A DNA stretch of 64,000 bases, from contig NZ_FOQV01000001.1 in assembly GCF_900113835.1 (NCBI RefSeq), positions 1,256,316 through 1,320,315 on the forward strand, in the 5' to 3' direction. Both the position numbers and the translations under genes were made by a program. Positions within the stretch are counted from its first letter, which is position 1; each line of letters begins with the position of its first letter. Below are positions 52,135-60,361 of this stretch, one piece after another. The notes under the pieces are model-generated. The model searched no databases. It saw only the letters and a program-made list of their open reading frames with translations, and was not told the DNA's origin. Source of the DNA: Allobosea sp. OK403. GTDB lineage: Bacteria; Pseudomonadota; Alphaproteobacteria; Rhizobiales; Beijerinckiaceae.

Positions 52135-52638
52135 ATGTCCGGACACGATCACGACCATCCGCACGACCACTCCCACGACGAGCCGCGCTGGAAGCATGAC
52201 GGCGTGCGCGTCATCACCGGTGACAAGCTCGACCCGAACACGGCGCAGACGCCGGGCATGTTCCGGCAGGCGGCGATCAACCACGCCCGCGTCGGCGCCC
52301 AGAAGATCTGGGCCGGCACGGTCTCGATCCAGCCCAACGCCAAGACCGGCGTGCACCACCATGGCGAGCTGGAGAGCGTGATCTATGTCGTGCGCGGCAA
52401 GGCTCGCATGCGCTGGGGCGAGCGGCTCGAATTCGTCGCCGAGGCCGGCCCGGGCGACTTCATCTACGTGCCGCCCTTCGTGCCGCATCAGGAGATCAAC
52501 GCCAATCCCGACGAGCCGCTGGAATGCGTGCTGGTGCGCTCGGACAACGAAGCCGTGGTCGTCAACATCACCGATGTCGATCCGGTCGAGGCACCGGAGG
52601 CGGTCTACTGGGTCGATCCGATCCACAAGCAGCCCTGA
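52135..52638 (+). CDS. Cupin domain protein with His-rich N-terminus
   Basis: A 167-residue cupin. Metal ligands are visible in motif 1 (GVHHHGELESVIYVVRGKAR) and motif 2 (PGDFIYVPPFVPHQEINA). The N-terminus is histidine-rich (HDHDHPHDHSHDE, residues 4-16) and may bind metal. It follows sseA by four bases and is probably co-transcribed with it. I cannot assign a reaction; isomerase, dioxygenase or storage roles are all possible in this fold. Confidence 0.85.
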   Translation: MSGHDHDHPHDHSHDEPRWKHDGVRVITGDKLDPNTAQTPGMFRQAAINHARVGAQKIWAGTVSIQPNAKTGVHHHGELESVIYVVRGKARMRWGERLEFVAEAGPGDFIYVPPFVPHQEINANPDEPLECVLVRSDNEAVVVNITDVDPVEAPEAVYWVDPIHKQP

Positions 52639-52762
52639 GGACATCGGGCCGGCGCCCGACATGATGACGTTGCGTCGGCTGGCATCGGCCATGCTTCCAG
52701 CAACTGGACGGGCGGCGGCCGCCCGGCTCATATATTGCGACCCCATCAAGGCGAAAACGATC

Positions 52763-54184
52763 ATGGACAATCGAAACGATCTCTGGCGGCATGTGGATGC
52801 GAGCAAGCAGCGCTTCATCGAACTCAGCGACCGCGTCTGGGGCATGCCCGAGGTCTGCTACACCGAACAGCGCTCGGTCGCCGAGCATCTCGCCGAGCTG
52901 AAGCACCAGGGCTTCAAGATCACCGAGAACATCGCCGAGATCCCGACCGCGGTGATGGGCGAGGCCGGCGAAGGCGGCCCGGTCATCGCATTCCTGGGCG
53001 AATATGACGCCCTGCCCGGCCTGAGCCAGGAAGCCGGTCTCGCCGAGCATCGCGAGGTCGAGGCCGCCGGCCACGGCCATGGCTGCGGCCACAACCTGCT
53101 CGGCTCGGCCGCGCTGCTCGCCGCGACCGCGATGAAGAACTGGCTCGCCGAGAACAAGATCCCTGGCCGCGTGCGCTATTATGGCTGCCCGGCCGAGGAA
53201 GGTGGCGCCGCCAAGGCCTTCATGGTCCGCGCCGGCGCCTTTGACGACGCCGATGTCGCGATCACCTGGCATCCGTCGAGCTGGTGGGAGGTCGCCCCGC
53301 CGCTGGCGCTCGCCAACACCCGCGCTGATTTCATCTTCACCGGCCGTGCGGCGCACGCCGCCGCCAGCCCCCATCTCGGACGCAGCGCGCTCGACGCCGT
53401 CGAGTTGATGAATGTCGGCGTCAACTACATGCGCGAGCACATGCCCAGCGATGCGCGCGTGCATTACGCCCTGCTCGACACCGGCGGCATCGCGCCGAAC
53501 GTCGTCCAGGCCCACGCCCGCGTCCGCTATTCGATCCGCGCGCGCGATCTGCGCGGCATGCTCGAACTCGTCCAGCGCGTGAAGAAAATCGCCGAAGGCG
53601 CGGCGCTGATGACGGAAACCAAGATGGAGATGCGCATCATCAGCGCCGTCTCCGACCTGCTCGCCAACCCGCCGCTCGAACAGGCGCTGCACGGGATCAT
53701 GGAAGAGCTCGGCCCGCCGCATTTCGACGATGCCGACAAGGCCTTCGCCGAGGAGATCCGCAAGACGCTGTCCCCGCAGGAGATCGCCTCGATCTGGCGC
53801 ACCATCGGCATGGAGGATTCGGGCGTGCCGCTGGCCGATTTCCTCGTTCCGATGGACGCCAAGCGCAACCCCGCCATCGGCTCGACCGATGTCGGCGATG
53901 TCAGCTGGGCCGTGCCGACCGTCCAGGCGCATGCGCCCACCGTCGCTGTCGGCACGCCGTTCCACACCTGGCAGGTGGTCTCGCAGGGCAAGCAGCCAGC
54001 TGCTCACAAGGCGATGATCCATGTCGCCAAGGCGATGGCCGCGACAGGCGCTGCCGTGCTCTCCGACCCCGCCCTGATGGCGGCCGCCAAAGCCGACCAC
54101 AAGAAGCGCCTGGGCAAGGAAGGCTACACCTCGCCGCTGCCGACCGAGGTCAAGCCGCCGCTGAAGATGTCGCTCGGCGGCTGA
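52763..54184 (+). CDS. M20 family amidohydrolase, AbgB-like (p-aminobenzoyl-glutamate utilisation subunit B)
   Basis: A 473-residue metal-dependent hydrolase. The M20D metal motifs are visible: GHGHGCGHNLLG, PAEEGGAAKAFM and later TGRAAHAAASPHLGRSALDA in the lid domain. AbgB works with AbgA to cut folate breakdown product p-aminobenzoyl-glutamate, but no abgA lies next to it, so it may act alone on another N-acyl amino acid. The start MDNRNDLWRHVDASKQRFIE at 52763 fits the family. It follows the cupin gene after 124 bases. Confidence 0.87.
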   Translation: MDNRNDLWRHVDASKQRFIELSDRVWGMPEVCYTEQRSVAEHLAELKHQGFKITENIAEIPTAVMGEAGEGGPVIAFLGEYDALPGLSQEAGLAEHREVEAAGHGHGCGHNLLGSAALLAATAMKNWLAENKIPGRVRYYGCPAEEGGAAKAFMVRAGAFDDADVAITWHPSSWWEVAPPLALANTRADFIFTGRAAHAAASPHLGRSALDAVELMNVGVNYMREHMPSDARVHYALLDTGGIAPNVVQAHARVRYSIRARDLRGMLELVQRVKKIAEGAALMTETKMEMRIISAVSDLLANPPLEQALHGIMEELGPPHFDDADKAFAEEIRKTLSPQEIASIWRTIGMEDSGVPLADFLVPMDAKRNPAIGSTDVGDVSWAVPTVQAHAPTVAVGTPFHTWQVVSQGKQPAAHKAMIHVAKAMAATGAAVLSDPALMAAAKADHKKRLGKEGYTSPLPTEVKPPLKMSLGG

Positions 54185-54355
54185 ACGTCAGCGCTCCCGG
54201 ACGCCGTGCGGCGTCCGGGAGGCCCCGCGAAACATGGCGCTGCGGCTAGCTTAGTCTCTTTAGAGCTCAGCCCTGCTCCGCGAGCCCTCATCCTGAGGAG
54301 CCTGGTTCGAAATGAACCCAAAGATTTCAATGGCTCTGTCCTGACACCAACACGC

Positions 54356-54473
54356 CGTCATCCCGGGCGACCGAAGGTCGACCCGGGATCCATGCCGGAG
54401 CACTGCCTGGTTAGGCTCAGGAATGGATCCCGGATCGGCGCGGCTTCGCCGCTTGTCCGGGATGACGGCGCGT
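54356..54473. repeat. REP-like inverted repeat nested in a larger composite
   Basis: Begins CGTCATCCCGGGCGACCGAA and ends TTGTCCGGGATGACG. The outer arms (about 54250-54350 and 54500-54545) include GCCCTCATCCTGAGGAGCC, GTTCGAAATGAACC and CGGTTCATTTCGAGAGGGCT, related to sequences around 7060-7315. They fill the 420-base gap between abgB and the XRE gene. Confidence 0.75.
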
Positions 54474-54607
54474 GGGGCAAGCGATCGGAAGCTTCTGATA
54501 TCGCTCGGTTCATTTCGAGAGGGCTCTGAGAATTCAGCCCTGCCGTCGCGCCTTTGAGCGCCCAGCGATGGCTGCGATTGCCACTGCGATGATGAAGACG
54601 GCCTCTT

Positions 54608-55195
54608 CTACAGGCTGGTGACCCAGAGCACGCGCGTCTCGCCCTCCGCCGCATTGGCGAAGCAATGCGGGCGCGAGGACAGGAAGCGGAAGCTGTCGCC
54701 CTCCTGCAAGGTCCAGCTCTCGCTCTCGACCTTGAGCAGCATGGCGCCTTGCATGACGAGCCCGGCCTCCTCGCCCTGATGCGTATAGAGCTCATCTCCG
54801 GTGTTCGCGCCCGGCTCCAGCTCGACCATGTAGAGGTTGAGCTTCGAGCCCTCCGCAAGCGGGGTCAGCAAATGCTTGCGGATGCCCGAGCGCCAGAGTT
54901 GCAATTCGCTCCTGTCCGCGCTGCGGACGATGGTCGCGGGCTGGTCCTGCGGCGGCGTGCCATTGGGAAAGAGATCGGCGAGCCCGACGCCGAACGCATC
55001 CGCCATGCCGACGAGCACGCGCAAGGTCGGCGAGGACAGGCCGCGCTCGATCTGGCTGAGAAAGCCGATCGACAGATTGGTGCGGGCTGCGAGATCGACC
55101 AGCGAAAGCCCGCGCGCACGCCGCAATCTGCGTAAGCCGGCGCCGATCTCCTGATCGACCGGCTGGCCGGGTCCGCTGGCGGCAGGGGCGCTCAT
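54608..55195 (-). CDS. XRE family transcriptional regulator with C-terminal cupin domain (second)
   Basis: A 195-residue regulator. Helix-turn-helix at about residues 18-70 (RRARGLSLVDLAARTNLSIG, FLSQIERGLSSPTLRVLVGM) and cupin_2 at about 115-190 (GDELYTHQGEEAGLVMQGAM; LQEGDSFRFLSSRPHCFANA). It resembles PuuR and the regulator at 1252. It is transcribed away from an amino acid ABC transporter and FAD oxidase, and two matching palindromes in the shared promoter are its likely operators. Confidence 0.9.
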   Translation of the reverse strand: MSAPAASGPGQPVDQEIGAGLRRLRRARGLSLVDLAARTNLSIGFLSQIERGLSSPTLRVLVGMADAFGVGLADLFPNGTPPQDQPATIVRSADRSELQLWRSGIRKHLLTPLAEGSKLNLYMVELEPGANTGDELYTHQGEEAGLVMQGAMLLKVESESWTLQEGDSFRFLSSRPHCFANAAEGETRVLWVTSL

Positions 55196-55217
55196 GAACT
55201 CTCCATCTCCGCCTCTA

Positions 55218-55233
55218 TTTCATGCACATGAAA
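55218..55233. promoter_or_regulatory. Putative XRE-cupin operator, copy 1
   Basis: TTTCATGCACATGAAA has perfect 7-base arms around CA. It lies 23 bases upstream of the regulator start and fits autoregulation. Confidence 0.65.
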
Positions 55234-55266
55234 TCGCTTGCAGGCAAGTTTGTCCTATGCTCGTAT

Positions 55267-55282
55267 CTTCACGCACATGAAA
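55267..55282. promoter_or_regulatory. Putative XRE-cupin operator, copy 2
   Basis: CTTCACGCACATGAAA matches copy 1 at 14 of 16 positions, spaced 49 bases start to start. It is 50 bases upstream of the binding-protein gene and would control it. Confidence 0.6.
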
Positions 55283-55331
55283 ATCATGGCCGGACGCGCA
55301 GCAAGCGCGCCGTAAGCGAGGGGATATCGCG

Positions 55332-56087
55332 ATGGAACGTCGGACCTTCCTGTCCATGCTGGCCGGCAGCGCCATGGCCGCGGGCATTCTGCCTGCCCGG
55401 GCGCAATCCGTGCTCAAAGTCGGCTCCACCCCGACAGGCAGCCCCTTCACCTTCCTCGATACCAAGACCAACACCATCGAGGGCGTGATGGTCGACCTGG
55501 TCAAGGCGATCGCCGCAGTCTCCGATTTCAAGGTCGAGGTCGAGGGCATGCAGTTCTCGACGCTGATCGCCTCGCTGACCAGCAACAAGGTCGATATCGT
55601 CGCAGCCGCGATGTACATCACCCCGGTGCGCAAGGAAGTCATCGACTTCTCCGACCCGATCTACACCTATGGCGAAGGCCTGATCGTACCGGCCACCGAC
55701 ACCAAGGACTACGTCACCCTCGAGGATCTGAAGGGCATCACGATCGGCGTGCAGATCGGCACGGCCTATGTCGACGTGCTGCAGAAATCCGGGCTGTTCT
55801 CCGAGGTCAAGCTCTACAAGACCCTGCCCGATATCCTCGCCGATGTGAACGCAGCGCGCGTCCAGGCCGCCGTCTTCGACCTGCCGATCATCGCCTACAA
55901 CCTGTCGCGGGGGCAGTTCCCGAAAGTCCGCATCGTCAAGTCCTACAAGCCGGTGATCTCCGGCTCGGTCGGCATCGGCGTGCGCAAGAGCGACGGCGAA
56001 TTGCTCAAGAAGATCAACACCGGCCTCGCCAAGCTCAAGGCCGACGGCACCGTCGACAAGATTCTGGCGAAGTGGGGCCTGGCCTGA
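55332..56087 (+). CDS. Polar amino acid ABC transporter, substrate-binding protein
   Basis: A 251-residue periplasmic receptor of SBP family 3. A signal peptide (MERRTFLSMLAGSAMAAGIL, twin arginine R3-R4, cut near ARA) is followed by VLKVGSTPTGSPFTFLD, GVMVDLVKAIA, DIVAAAMYITPVRKEVIDFS and LKGITIGVQIGTAYVD, all typical. It captures a polar amino acid, amine or opine. The gene starts an operon with permease, ATPase and FAD oxidase, under the operator pair at 55218-55282. Confidence 0.92.
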   Translation: MERRTFLSMLAGSAMAAGILPARAQSVLKVGSTPTGSPFTFLDTKTNTIEGVMVDLVKAIAAVSDFKVEVEGMQFSTLIASLTSNKVDIVAAAMYITPVRKEVIDFSDPIYTYGEGLIVPATDTKDYVTLEDLKGITIGVQIGTAYVDVLQKSGLFSEVKLYKTLPDILADVNAARVQAAVFDLPIIAYNLSRGQFPKVRIVKSYKPVISGSVGIGVRKSDGELLKKINTGLAKLKADGTVDKILAKWGLA

Positions 56088-56113
56088 GCGCATCGACGAT
56101 AAACTCCACGCGC

Positions 56114-56213
56114 CGTCATCCCGGACGCAGCGAAGCCAATCCGGGATCCATGCCGGAACGGTTCAGGCATGAATCCCGGATCGGCGCCGCTTCGCGGCTT
56201 GTCCGGGATGACG
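56114..56213. repeat. REP-like inverted repeat inside the ABC operon
   Basis: Begins CGTCATCCCGGACGCAGCGA and ends TTGTCCGGGATGACG. It lies between the binding-protein stop and the permease start. Such hairpins in operons often protect the upstream mRNA and so raise binding-protein yield. Confidence 0.8.
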
Positions 56214-56265
56214 CGCTGAGGTTCCAAACGTCGTCCTGACCAATTCCTCCGACCATCAGAACGCC

Positions 56266-56928
56266 ATGCAGATATTCCTGCGGGATGCCGCCCAGTTCCT
56301 GCCTCTCCTGCTCCAGGGCGTGAAATTCACGCTGCTCGTCACGGCGGGCTCGCTCATCCTGTCGACGCTGCTCGGCCTGGTCTGGGCCCTGATGCGGGTC
56401 TCGGGCATCGGCTGGCTTGCCCTGATCGCCAAGCTCGTCGTCAACGGCCTGCGCGGCATCCCGATCCTGGTGCAGCTCTTCTACATCTATTTCGTGCTGC
56501 CGGAGCTCGGCATCGCGCTCTCGGCGCTGCAAGCCTCGATCCTGGGGCTCGGCATCGCCTATTCCGCCTATCAATCGGAGAATTTCCGCGCCGGCATCGA
56601 GGCGGTCGACCACGGCCAGATCGAAGCCGCGCAATCGATCGGCATGGGCTGGGGCATGATGATGCGGCGCGTGATCCTGCCTCAAGCCGTCAGGATCGTG
56701 CTGCCGCCCTACGGCAACATCATGGTGATGATGCTGAAGGATTCGTCGCAGGCCTCGACGATCACGGTGGCGGAGCTGACGCTGCAAGGCTCGCTGATCG
56801 CCTCCTCCACCTTCAAGAACATGACGGTCTACTCGCTGGTCGCCCTGCTCTATCTCTGCATGAGCCTGCCATTGATCGGCTTCGTCGGCTGGCTGGAGCG
56901 GCGCTTCGGCAAGGAGACGCGGCGATGA
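56266..56928 (+). CDS. Polar amino acid ABC transporter, permease
   Basis: A 220-residue HAAT-family permease with about five membrane helices: [40 protein letters not shown], and the EAA loop [20 protein letters not shown]. Only one permease gene is present, so it would form a homodimer. Its stop overlaps the ATPase start (56925-56928). Confidence 0.9.
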   Translation: MQIFLRDAAQFLPLLLQGVKFTLLVTAGSLILSTLLGLVWALMRVSGIGWLALIAKLVVNGLRGIPILVQLFYIYFVLPELGIALSALQASILGLGIAYSAYQSENFRAGIEAVDHGQIEAAQSIGMGWGMMMRRVILPQAVRIVLPPYGNIMVMMLKDSSQASTITVAELTLQGSLIASSTFKNMTVYSLVALLYLCMSLPLIGFVGWLERRFGKETRR

Positions 56929-57668
56929 GCGCTTCGATGATCGAGATCACCGGCGTCACCAAGAGTTTCGGCGCCTTTCCCGTCCTGAAGGGCATCACCG
57001 CCAATGTGAACAAGGGCGAGGTGGTCTGCCTGATCGGCCCGTCCGGATCGGGCAAATCGACCATCCTGCGCTGCATCAACGGGCTCGAATCCTATGACGG
57101 CGGCGCGATCACCATCGACGGCGTCCGGGTCGACCGCAGCCAGCCCTCGATCACCGGCATCCGCACGGCGATGGCGATGGTGTTCCAGCGCTTCAACCTG
57201 TTTCCGCACCGCACGGCGCTCGAAAACGTCGTCGAGGGGCCGATCTTCGTGAAGAAGGAGCCGGCCGCGCAGGCCATAGCGCGCGGACGCGATCTGCTCG
57301 CCCGCGTCGGCCTCGGCGACAAGGTCGACGCTTATCCCGGCCAGCTCTCGGGCGGGCAGATGCAGCGCGTCGCGATCGCACGCGCGCTTTGCATGCAGCC
57401 CAAGGCGATCCTGTTCGACGAGCCGACCTCGGCGCTCGATCCCGAGCTCGTCGGCGAGGTGCTCAGCGTGATGAAGAGCCTCGCCGAGGACGGCATGACC
57501 ATGCTCGTCGTCACCCATGAGATGGGCTTTGCCCGCGAGGTCGCCGACCGCGTGCTCTTTCTCGATGGCGGCGTCATCGTCGAACAGGGCCCGGCCCGCG
57601 ATGTGCTGGGCGCACCGAGCCATCCGCGCACCCAGGATTTTCTGCGGCGCGTGCTCAAGCCGATCTGA
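56925..57668 (+). CDS. Polar amino acid ABC transporter, ATP-binding protein
   Basis: A 247-residue ABC ATPase of the GlnQ class. Walker A GPSGSGKS, signature LSGGQMQR, Walker [14 protein letters not shown] and switch histidine in VTHEMGFA are all seen. It is coupled to the permease by an ATGA overlap and followed after 69 bases, across a hairpin repeat, by an FAD oxidase. Confidence 0.92.
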   Translation: MSASMIEITGVTKSFGAFPVLKGITANVNKGEVVCLIGPSGSGKSTILRCINGLESYDGGAITIDGVRVDRSQPSITGIRTAMAMVFQRFNLFPHRTALENVVEGPIFVKKEPAAQAIARGRDLLARVGLGDKVDAYPGQLSGGQMQRVAIARALCMQPKAILFDEPTSALDPELVGEVLSVMKSLAEDGMTMLVVTHEMGFAREVADRVLFLDGGVIVEQGPARDVLGAPSHPRTQDFLRRVLKPI

Positions 57669-57716
57669 AGCATGGCGCGAAAAAGTGGGTACCGGTTTTT
57701 CGCATGAGCCATGCTT
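57668..57716. repeat. GGTACC-family hairpin, complete copy
   Basis: Inner arms GCGAAAAA/TTTTTCGC around GTGGGTACCG, and outer arms AAGCATGGC/GCCATGCTT. It overlaps the ATPase stop and lies before the oxidase start, so a start codon at 57711 inside it is unlikely. Confidence 0.75.
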
Positions 57717-57737
57717 TCAACGCCCAAGGAGGCCGTC

Positions 57738-59039
57738 ATGGCCGAACCGTTCCCGCTCGCTCCCTCGCTCTGGCATGCGACAGCCCCCACTGCGGCGCCG
57801 ACGCCGCCGCTTGCCACCGATGCCAGCGCCGATGTCTGCGTGATCGGCGCCGGCTATGCCGGGCTCTCGACCGCGCTCCATCTCGCCGAGGCCGGTGTCT
57901 CCGTCATCGTGCTGGAGGCGCATGAGCCGGGCTGGGGCGGCTCGGGCCGTAATGGCGGGCAGGTCATTCCCGGCATCAAATATGATCCCAGCGAGATCGC
58001 CGCGAAATTCGGCCCCGTCGCAGGCGAGGCGCTGACGCGCTTCGTCGCCTCGACCGCCGATCTCGTCTTCGATCTGATCGCCAGGCACGCCATGGACGTG
58101 CCGCATAAGCGCGCCGGCTGGATCCAGGGTGCGCATACGCCAGCCATGCTCGAGACGGTGAAGCGACGCGCCGGCGAATGGCGGGCGCGCGGCGTCGACG
58201 CGGAGTATCTCGACAGCGACAGCGTCACGCGCCTGCTCGGCACGGAGCGCTATCTCGGTGGCTGGATCGACCGGCGCGCCGGCGGCGTGCAGCCGCTCGC
58301 CTATGCGCGCGGGCTCGCCAAAGCCGCGCTCAAGGCCGGCGCCACGATCCATGGCGAGAGCCCCGTCGTCTCGCTGAAGCGCAGCGGCACGACCTGGGTC
58401 GTCCGCACAGCCCAGGGCTTGAGCGTCACCGCCCCGCGCGTCGTCATCGCGACCAATGGCTATACCGGCGACCTGATCCCGAAACTGCGCCAGACCGTGA
58501 TCCGGCCGAACACCTTCATCGTCGCGACCGAGCCGCTCTCGGACAACATTGCCGGCACGATCCTGCCCGAGGGCCAGGTCACCTCGGATACGCGGCAATT
58601 GCTGCTCTACTTCCGCAAGGACCACACCAACCGCCTCCTGATGGGCGGCCGCGGCCCCTTCCGCGAGCCGAAGGACGCCTCTGACTGGGCCCATCTCGAA
58701 CGCGTCATCGGCAAGATGTATCCGCAGGCCAAGGGGATCGGCTTCGACTACCGCTGGTGCGGCCGGGTCGCGCTGACGCGCGATTTTCTGCCGCATCTGC
58801 ACGAGCCCGAGCCCGGGCTGCTGGTCGATATCGGCTGCATGGGCCGCGGCGTCGGCCTGCAGAGCGCGATGGGCAAGGCGATGGCGGAGTATCTCGCCAG
58901 CGGCGACAAGAGCCGCCTGCCCTTCCCGGTGGTGCCGATCAAGCCGCTGCCGCTGCACGCGCTGAACGAGCTCTACGTCTCGGCGATCATCAGCTGGTAC
59001 CGGCTGACCGATGGCGGGATGAAGGACAAGGCGGCCTGA
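57738..59039 (+). CDS. FAD-dependent amine/amino acid oxidoreductase (DAO family, PuuB/OrdL-like)
   Basis: A 433-residue flavoprotein. The FAD-binding dinucleotide fold is VCVIGAGYAGLSTALHLAEA (about residues 34-53), followed by the GSGRNGGQ loop that marks gamma-glutamylputrescine oxidase-like enzymes, and a late GCMGRGVGLQSAMGKAMAEY. It would oxidise an imported amine, N-alkyl amino acid or opine at a C-N bond. GGAGG stands close before the ATG at 57738. The transporter, regulator and oxidase together form one catabolic module. Confidence 0.9.
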   Translation: MAEPFPLAPSLWHATAPTAAPTPPLATDASADVCVIGAGYAGLSTALHLAEAGVSVIVLEAHEPGWGGSGRNGGQVIPGIKYDPSEIAAKFGPVAGEALTRFVASTADLVFDLIARHAMDVPHKRAGWIQGAHTPAMLETVKRRAGEWRARGVDAEYLDSDSVTRLLGTERYLGGWIDRRAGGVQPLAYARGLAKAALKAGATIHGESPVVSLKRSGTTWVVRTAQGLSVTAPRVVIATNGYTGDLIPKLRQTVIRPNTFIVATEPLSDNIAGTILPEGQVTSDTRQLLLYFRKDHTNRLLMGGRGPFREPKDASDWAHLERVIGKMYPQAKGIGFDYRWCGRVALTRDFLPHLHEPEPGLLVDIGCMGRGVGLQSAMGKAMAEYLASGDKSRLPFPVVPIKPLPLHALNELYVSAIISWYRLTDGGMKDKAA

Positions 59040-59210
59040 CAGCGCGCCGTTTGGCCCCACATGCGCAACGTCATCCTGAGCGCCCGAAGGGCGTTTAGGG
59101 ATCCGAAGCGCGTCATGGTCGGGCTTGACTGCTGTCCGGTTCGCCGCAAGCGCCCGATCGAAAAGTCCCGTCATCGCAGGCATTCCAGCGGGCGGTGACG
59201 AATGAGACAG

Positions 59211-59407
59211 GCGCGGGGAACCCCTCTCCCGTGTGGGAGAGGGGCAGGGGTGAGGGCAGGCCCGACAACCAGATCGCGCAAGCGGCTCCGCATCGTCTCC
59301 TGCGCTTTCAGGATGAAGCCGGCGCTGCGGCGCGGTCACGCCTCGATAATCAGCGGCAGGCCCTCATCCCTGCCCTTCTCCCATCCGGGAGAAGGGTTCC
59401 CCGCGCC
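59211..59407. repeat. Inverted repeat pair of the GCGCGGGGAACCCCTCTC type
   Basis: GCGCGGGGAACCCCTCTCCC at the left end and GAAGGGTTCCCCGCGCCC at the right end are inverted, as are the adjacent AGGGGCAGGGGTGAGG-like segments. About 95 bases lie between them without a gene. The whole 460-base gap from 59040 to 59500 has no gene I can support. Confidence 0.75.
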
Positions 59408-59500
59408 CTTCATCGGGCACTTCGCGTCATCTCGCTCGCGACGGGAGAGCCGTGCATGATCAGCTCAGGGGCCGAAACGCCAACGGGACAGCAATAAGCC

Positions 59501-60085
59501 TCAGCGCAGCCCGTCCTCGCCCTTGATCTCGTGCTTCTGCAGCCCGCCGATACGCGGCAGCGGGCGGCCGGAATCGGTGATCGCGATCGCCACCAAAATC
59601 TCGCCGGCGCGCGGCGCGTCGGTGATCCGGACCTCGACCGCATCGAAATGCGAGCGCACGAAGGCTGCGTCCTTGTGGCCGAGCGGCACGTCGATCGGCG
59701 TGCCGAGCCCGCCGCGCTTCTTGGCCGAGGGGATCAGCGCCGGCCCCTTGCCGAGTGCCGCACGCACTGGGGTGCCCAGCTTGGGATGGAGGATCGCGGC
59801 TGCATGCTCGAGTTCGCCGCCCTCGCCGACGATCGCCGCCTTGCCAAAACTCTCAGCCTGATCGGGCGCGATGTTCAGTGCCGCAAGGCAGCGTTTGGTC
59901 AGGAGGTCGCCCAGCTCGACGCCGATCTCGGAGAGCTCGGAAAGGTCCTCCTGATAGCGCCCGGCAAACGGGTTGGCGATCACGGCGCAGGCCACGGCGC
60001 GCCGCGTCGGCGGGCTGATCGTCTTGCCCATTTCGAGATGGATTTCATCGACTTGCGTGAGAATCTTGCGGATGTCTGCGGGCAT
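59501..60085 (-). CDS. AA_synth (DUF1185) family protein, paralogue 1
   Basis: A 194-residue soluble protein of the amino acid synthesis family PF06684 (DUF1185). Conserved stretches are AVIANPFAGRYQEDL, KAAIVGEGGELEHAAAILHP, SAKKRGGLGTPIDVPLGHKD and the R-S-H-F-D/G-A-V-E segment. The family name is historical; its reaction is not known to me. The start at 60085 (MPADIRKILTQVDEIHLEMG) is chosen because earlier codons come from repeat DNA. It is a diverged paralogue of the gene at 60362, suggesting a hetero-oligomer. Confidence 0.82.
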   Translation of the reverse strand: MPADIRKILTQVDEIHLEMGKTISPPTRRAVACAVIANPFAGRYQEDLSELSEIGVELGDLLTKRCLAALNIAPDQAESFGKAAIVGEGGELEHAAAILHPKLGTPVRAALGKGPALIPSAKKRGGLGTPIDVPLGHKDAAFVRSHFDAVEVRITDAPRAGEILVAIAITDSGRPLPRIGGLQKHEIKGEDGLR

Positions 60086-60110
60086 GAAAGGCTCCGACAC
60101 TAGACGGTAG

Positions 60111-60342
60111 GGCGCGGGGAACCCCTCTCCTGCATCGAAGTCGGGTATACCCGACTTCGACACTTTGAGTACTGATCTCGGGCAGGCCCGAGATCAGTGA
60201 GAGGGGCAGGGGTGAGGTGTAGGCCGTTGGACCAGTCGAGCGGTGACTTGAAGAATGCAACGGTGAGGTCGCGGCCATGACATCAAACGGCCGACCCCTC
60301 ACCCCTGCCCCTCTCCCTTTGGGAGAGGGGTTCCCCGCGCCC
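60111..60342. repeat. Inverted repeat block between the two AA_synth genes
   Basis: Ends GCGCGGGGAACCCCTCTCC and GGAGAGGGGTTCCCCGCGCC are inverted. Inside are a GAAGTCGGGT/ACCCGACTTC hairpin (around 60137-60157) and a GATCTCGGGC/GCCCGAGATC hairpin. It separates the two paralogues by 276 bases. Confidence 0.78.
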
Positions 60343-60361
60343 CATTGTCTGGCGAAGATGA

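Noticed and set aside
57711..57737. An earlier start for the FAD oxidase
   Set aside because: That ATG lies in the right arm of a hairpin repeat, whereas the ATG at 57738 has GGAGG at a good distance.
59195..59497. A 100-codon open frame between oxidase and AA_synth genes
   Set aside because: It is read through the interspersed GCGCGGGGAACCCC repeat pair and has no ribosome site or homology.
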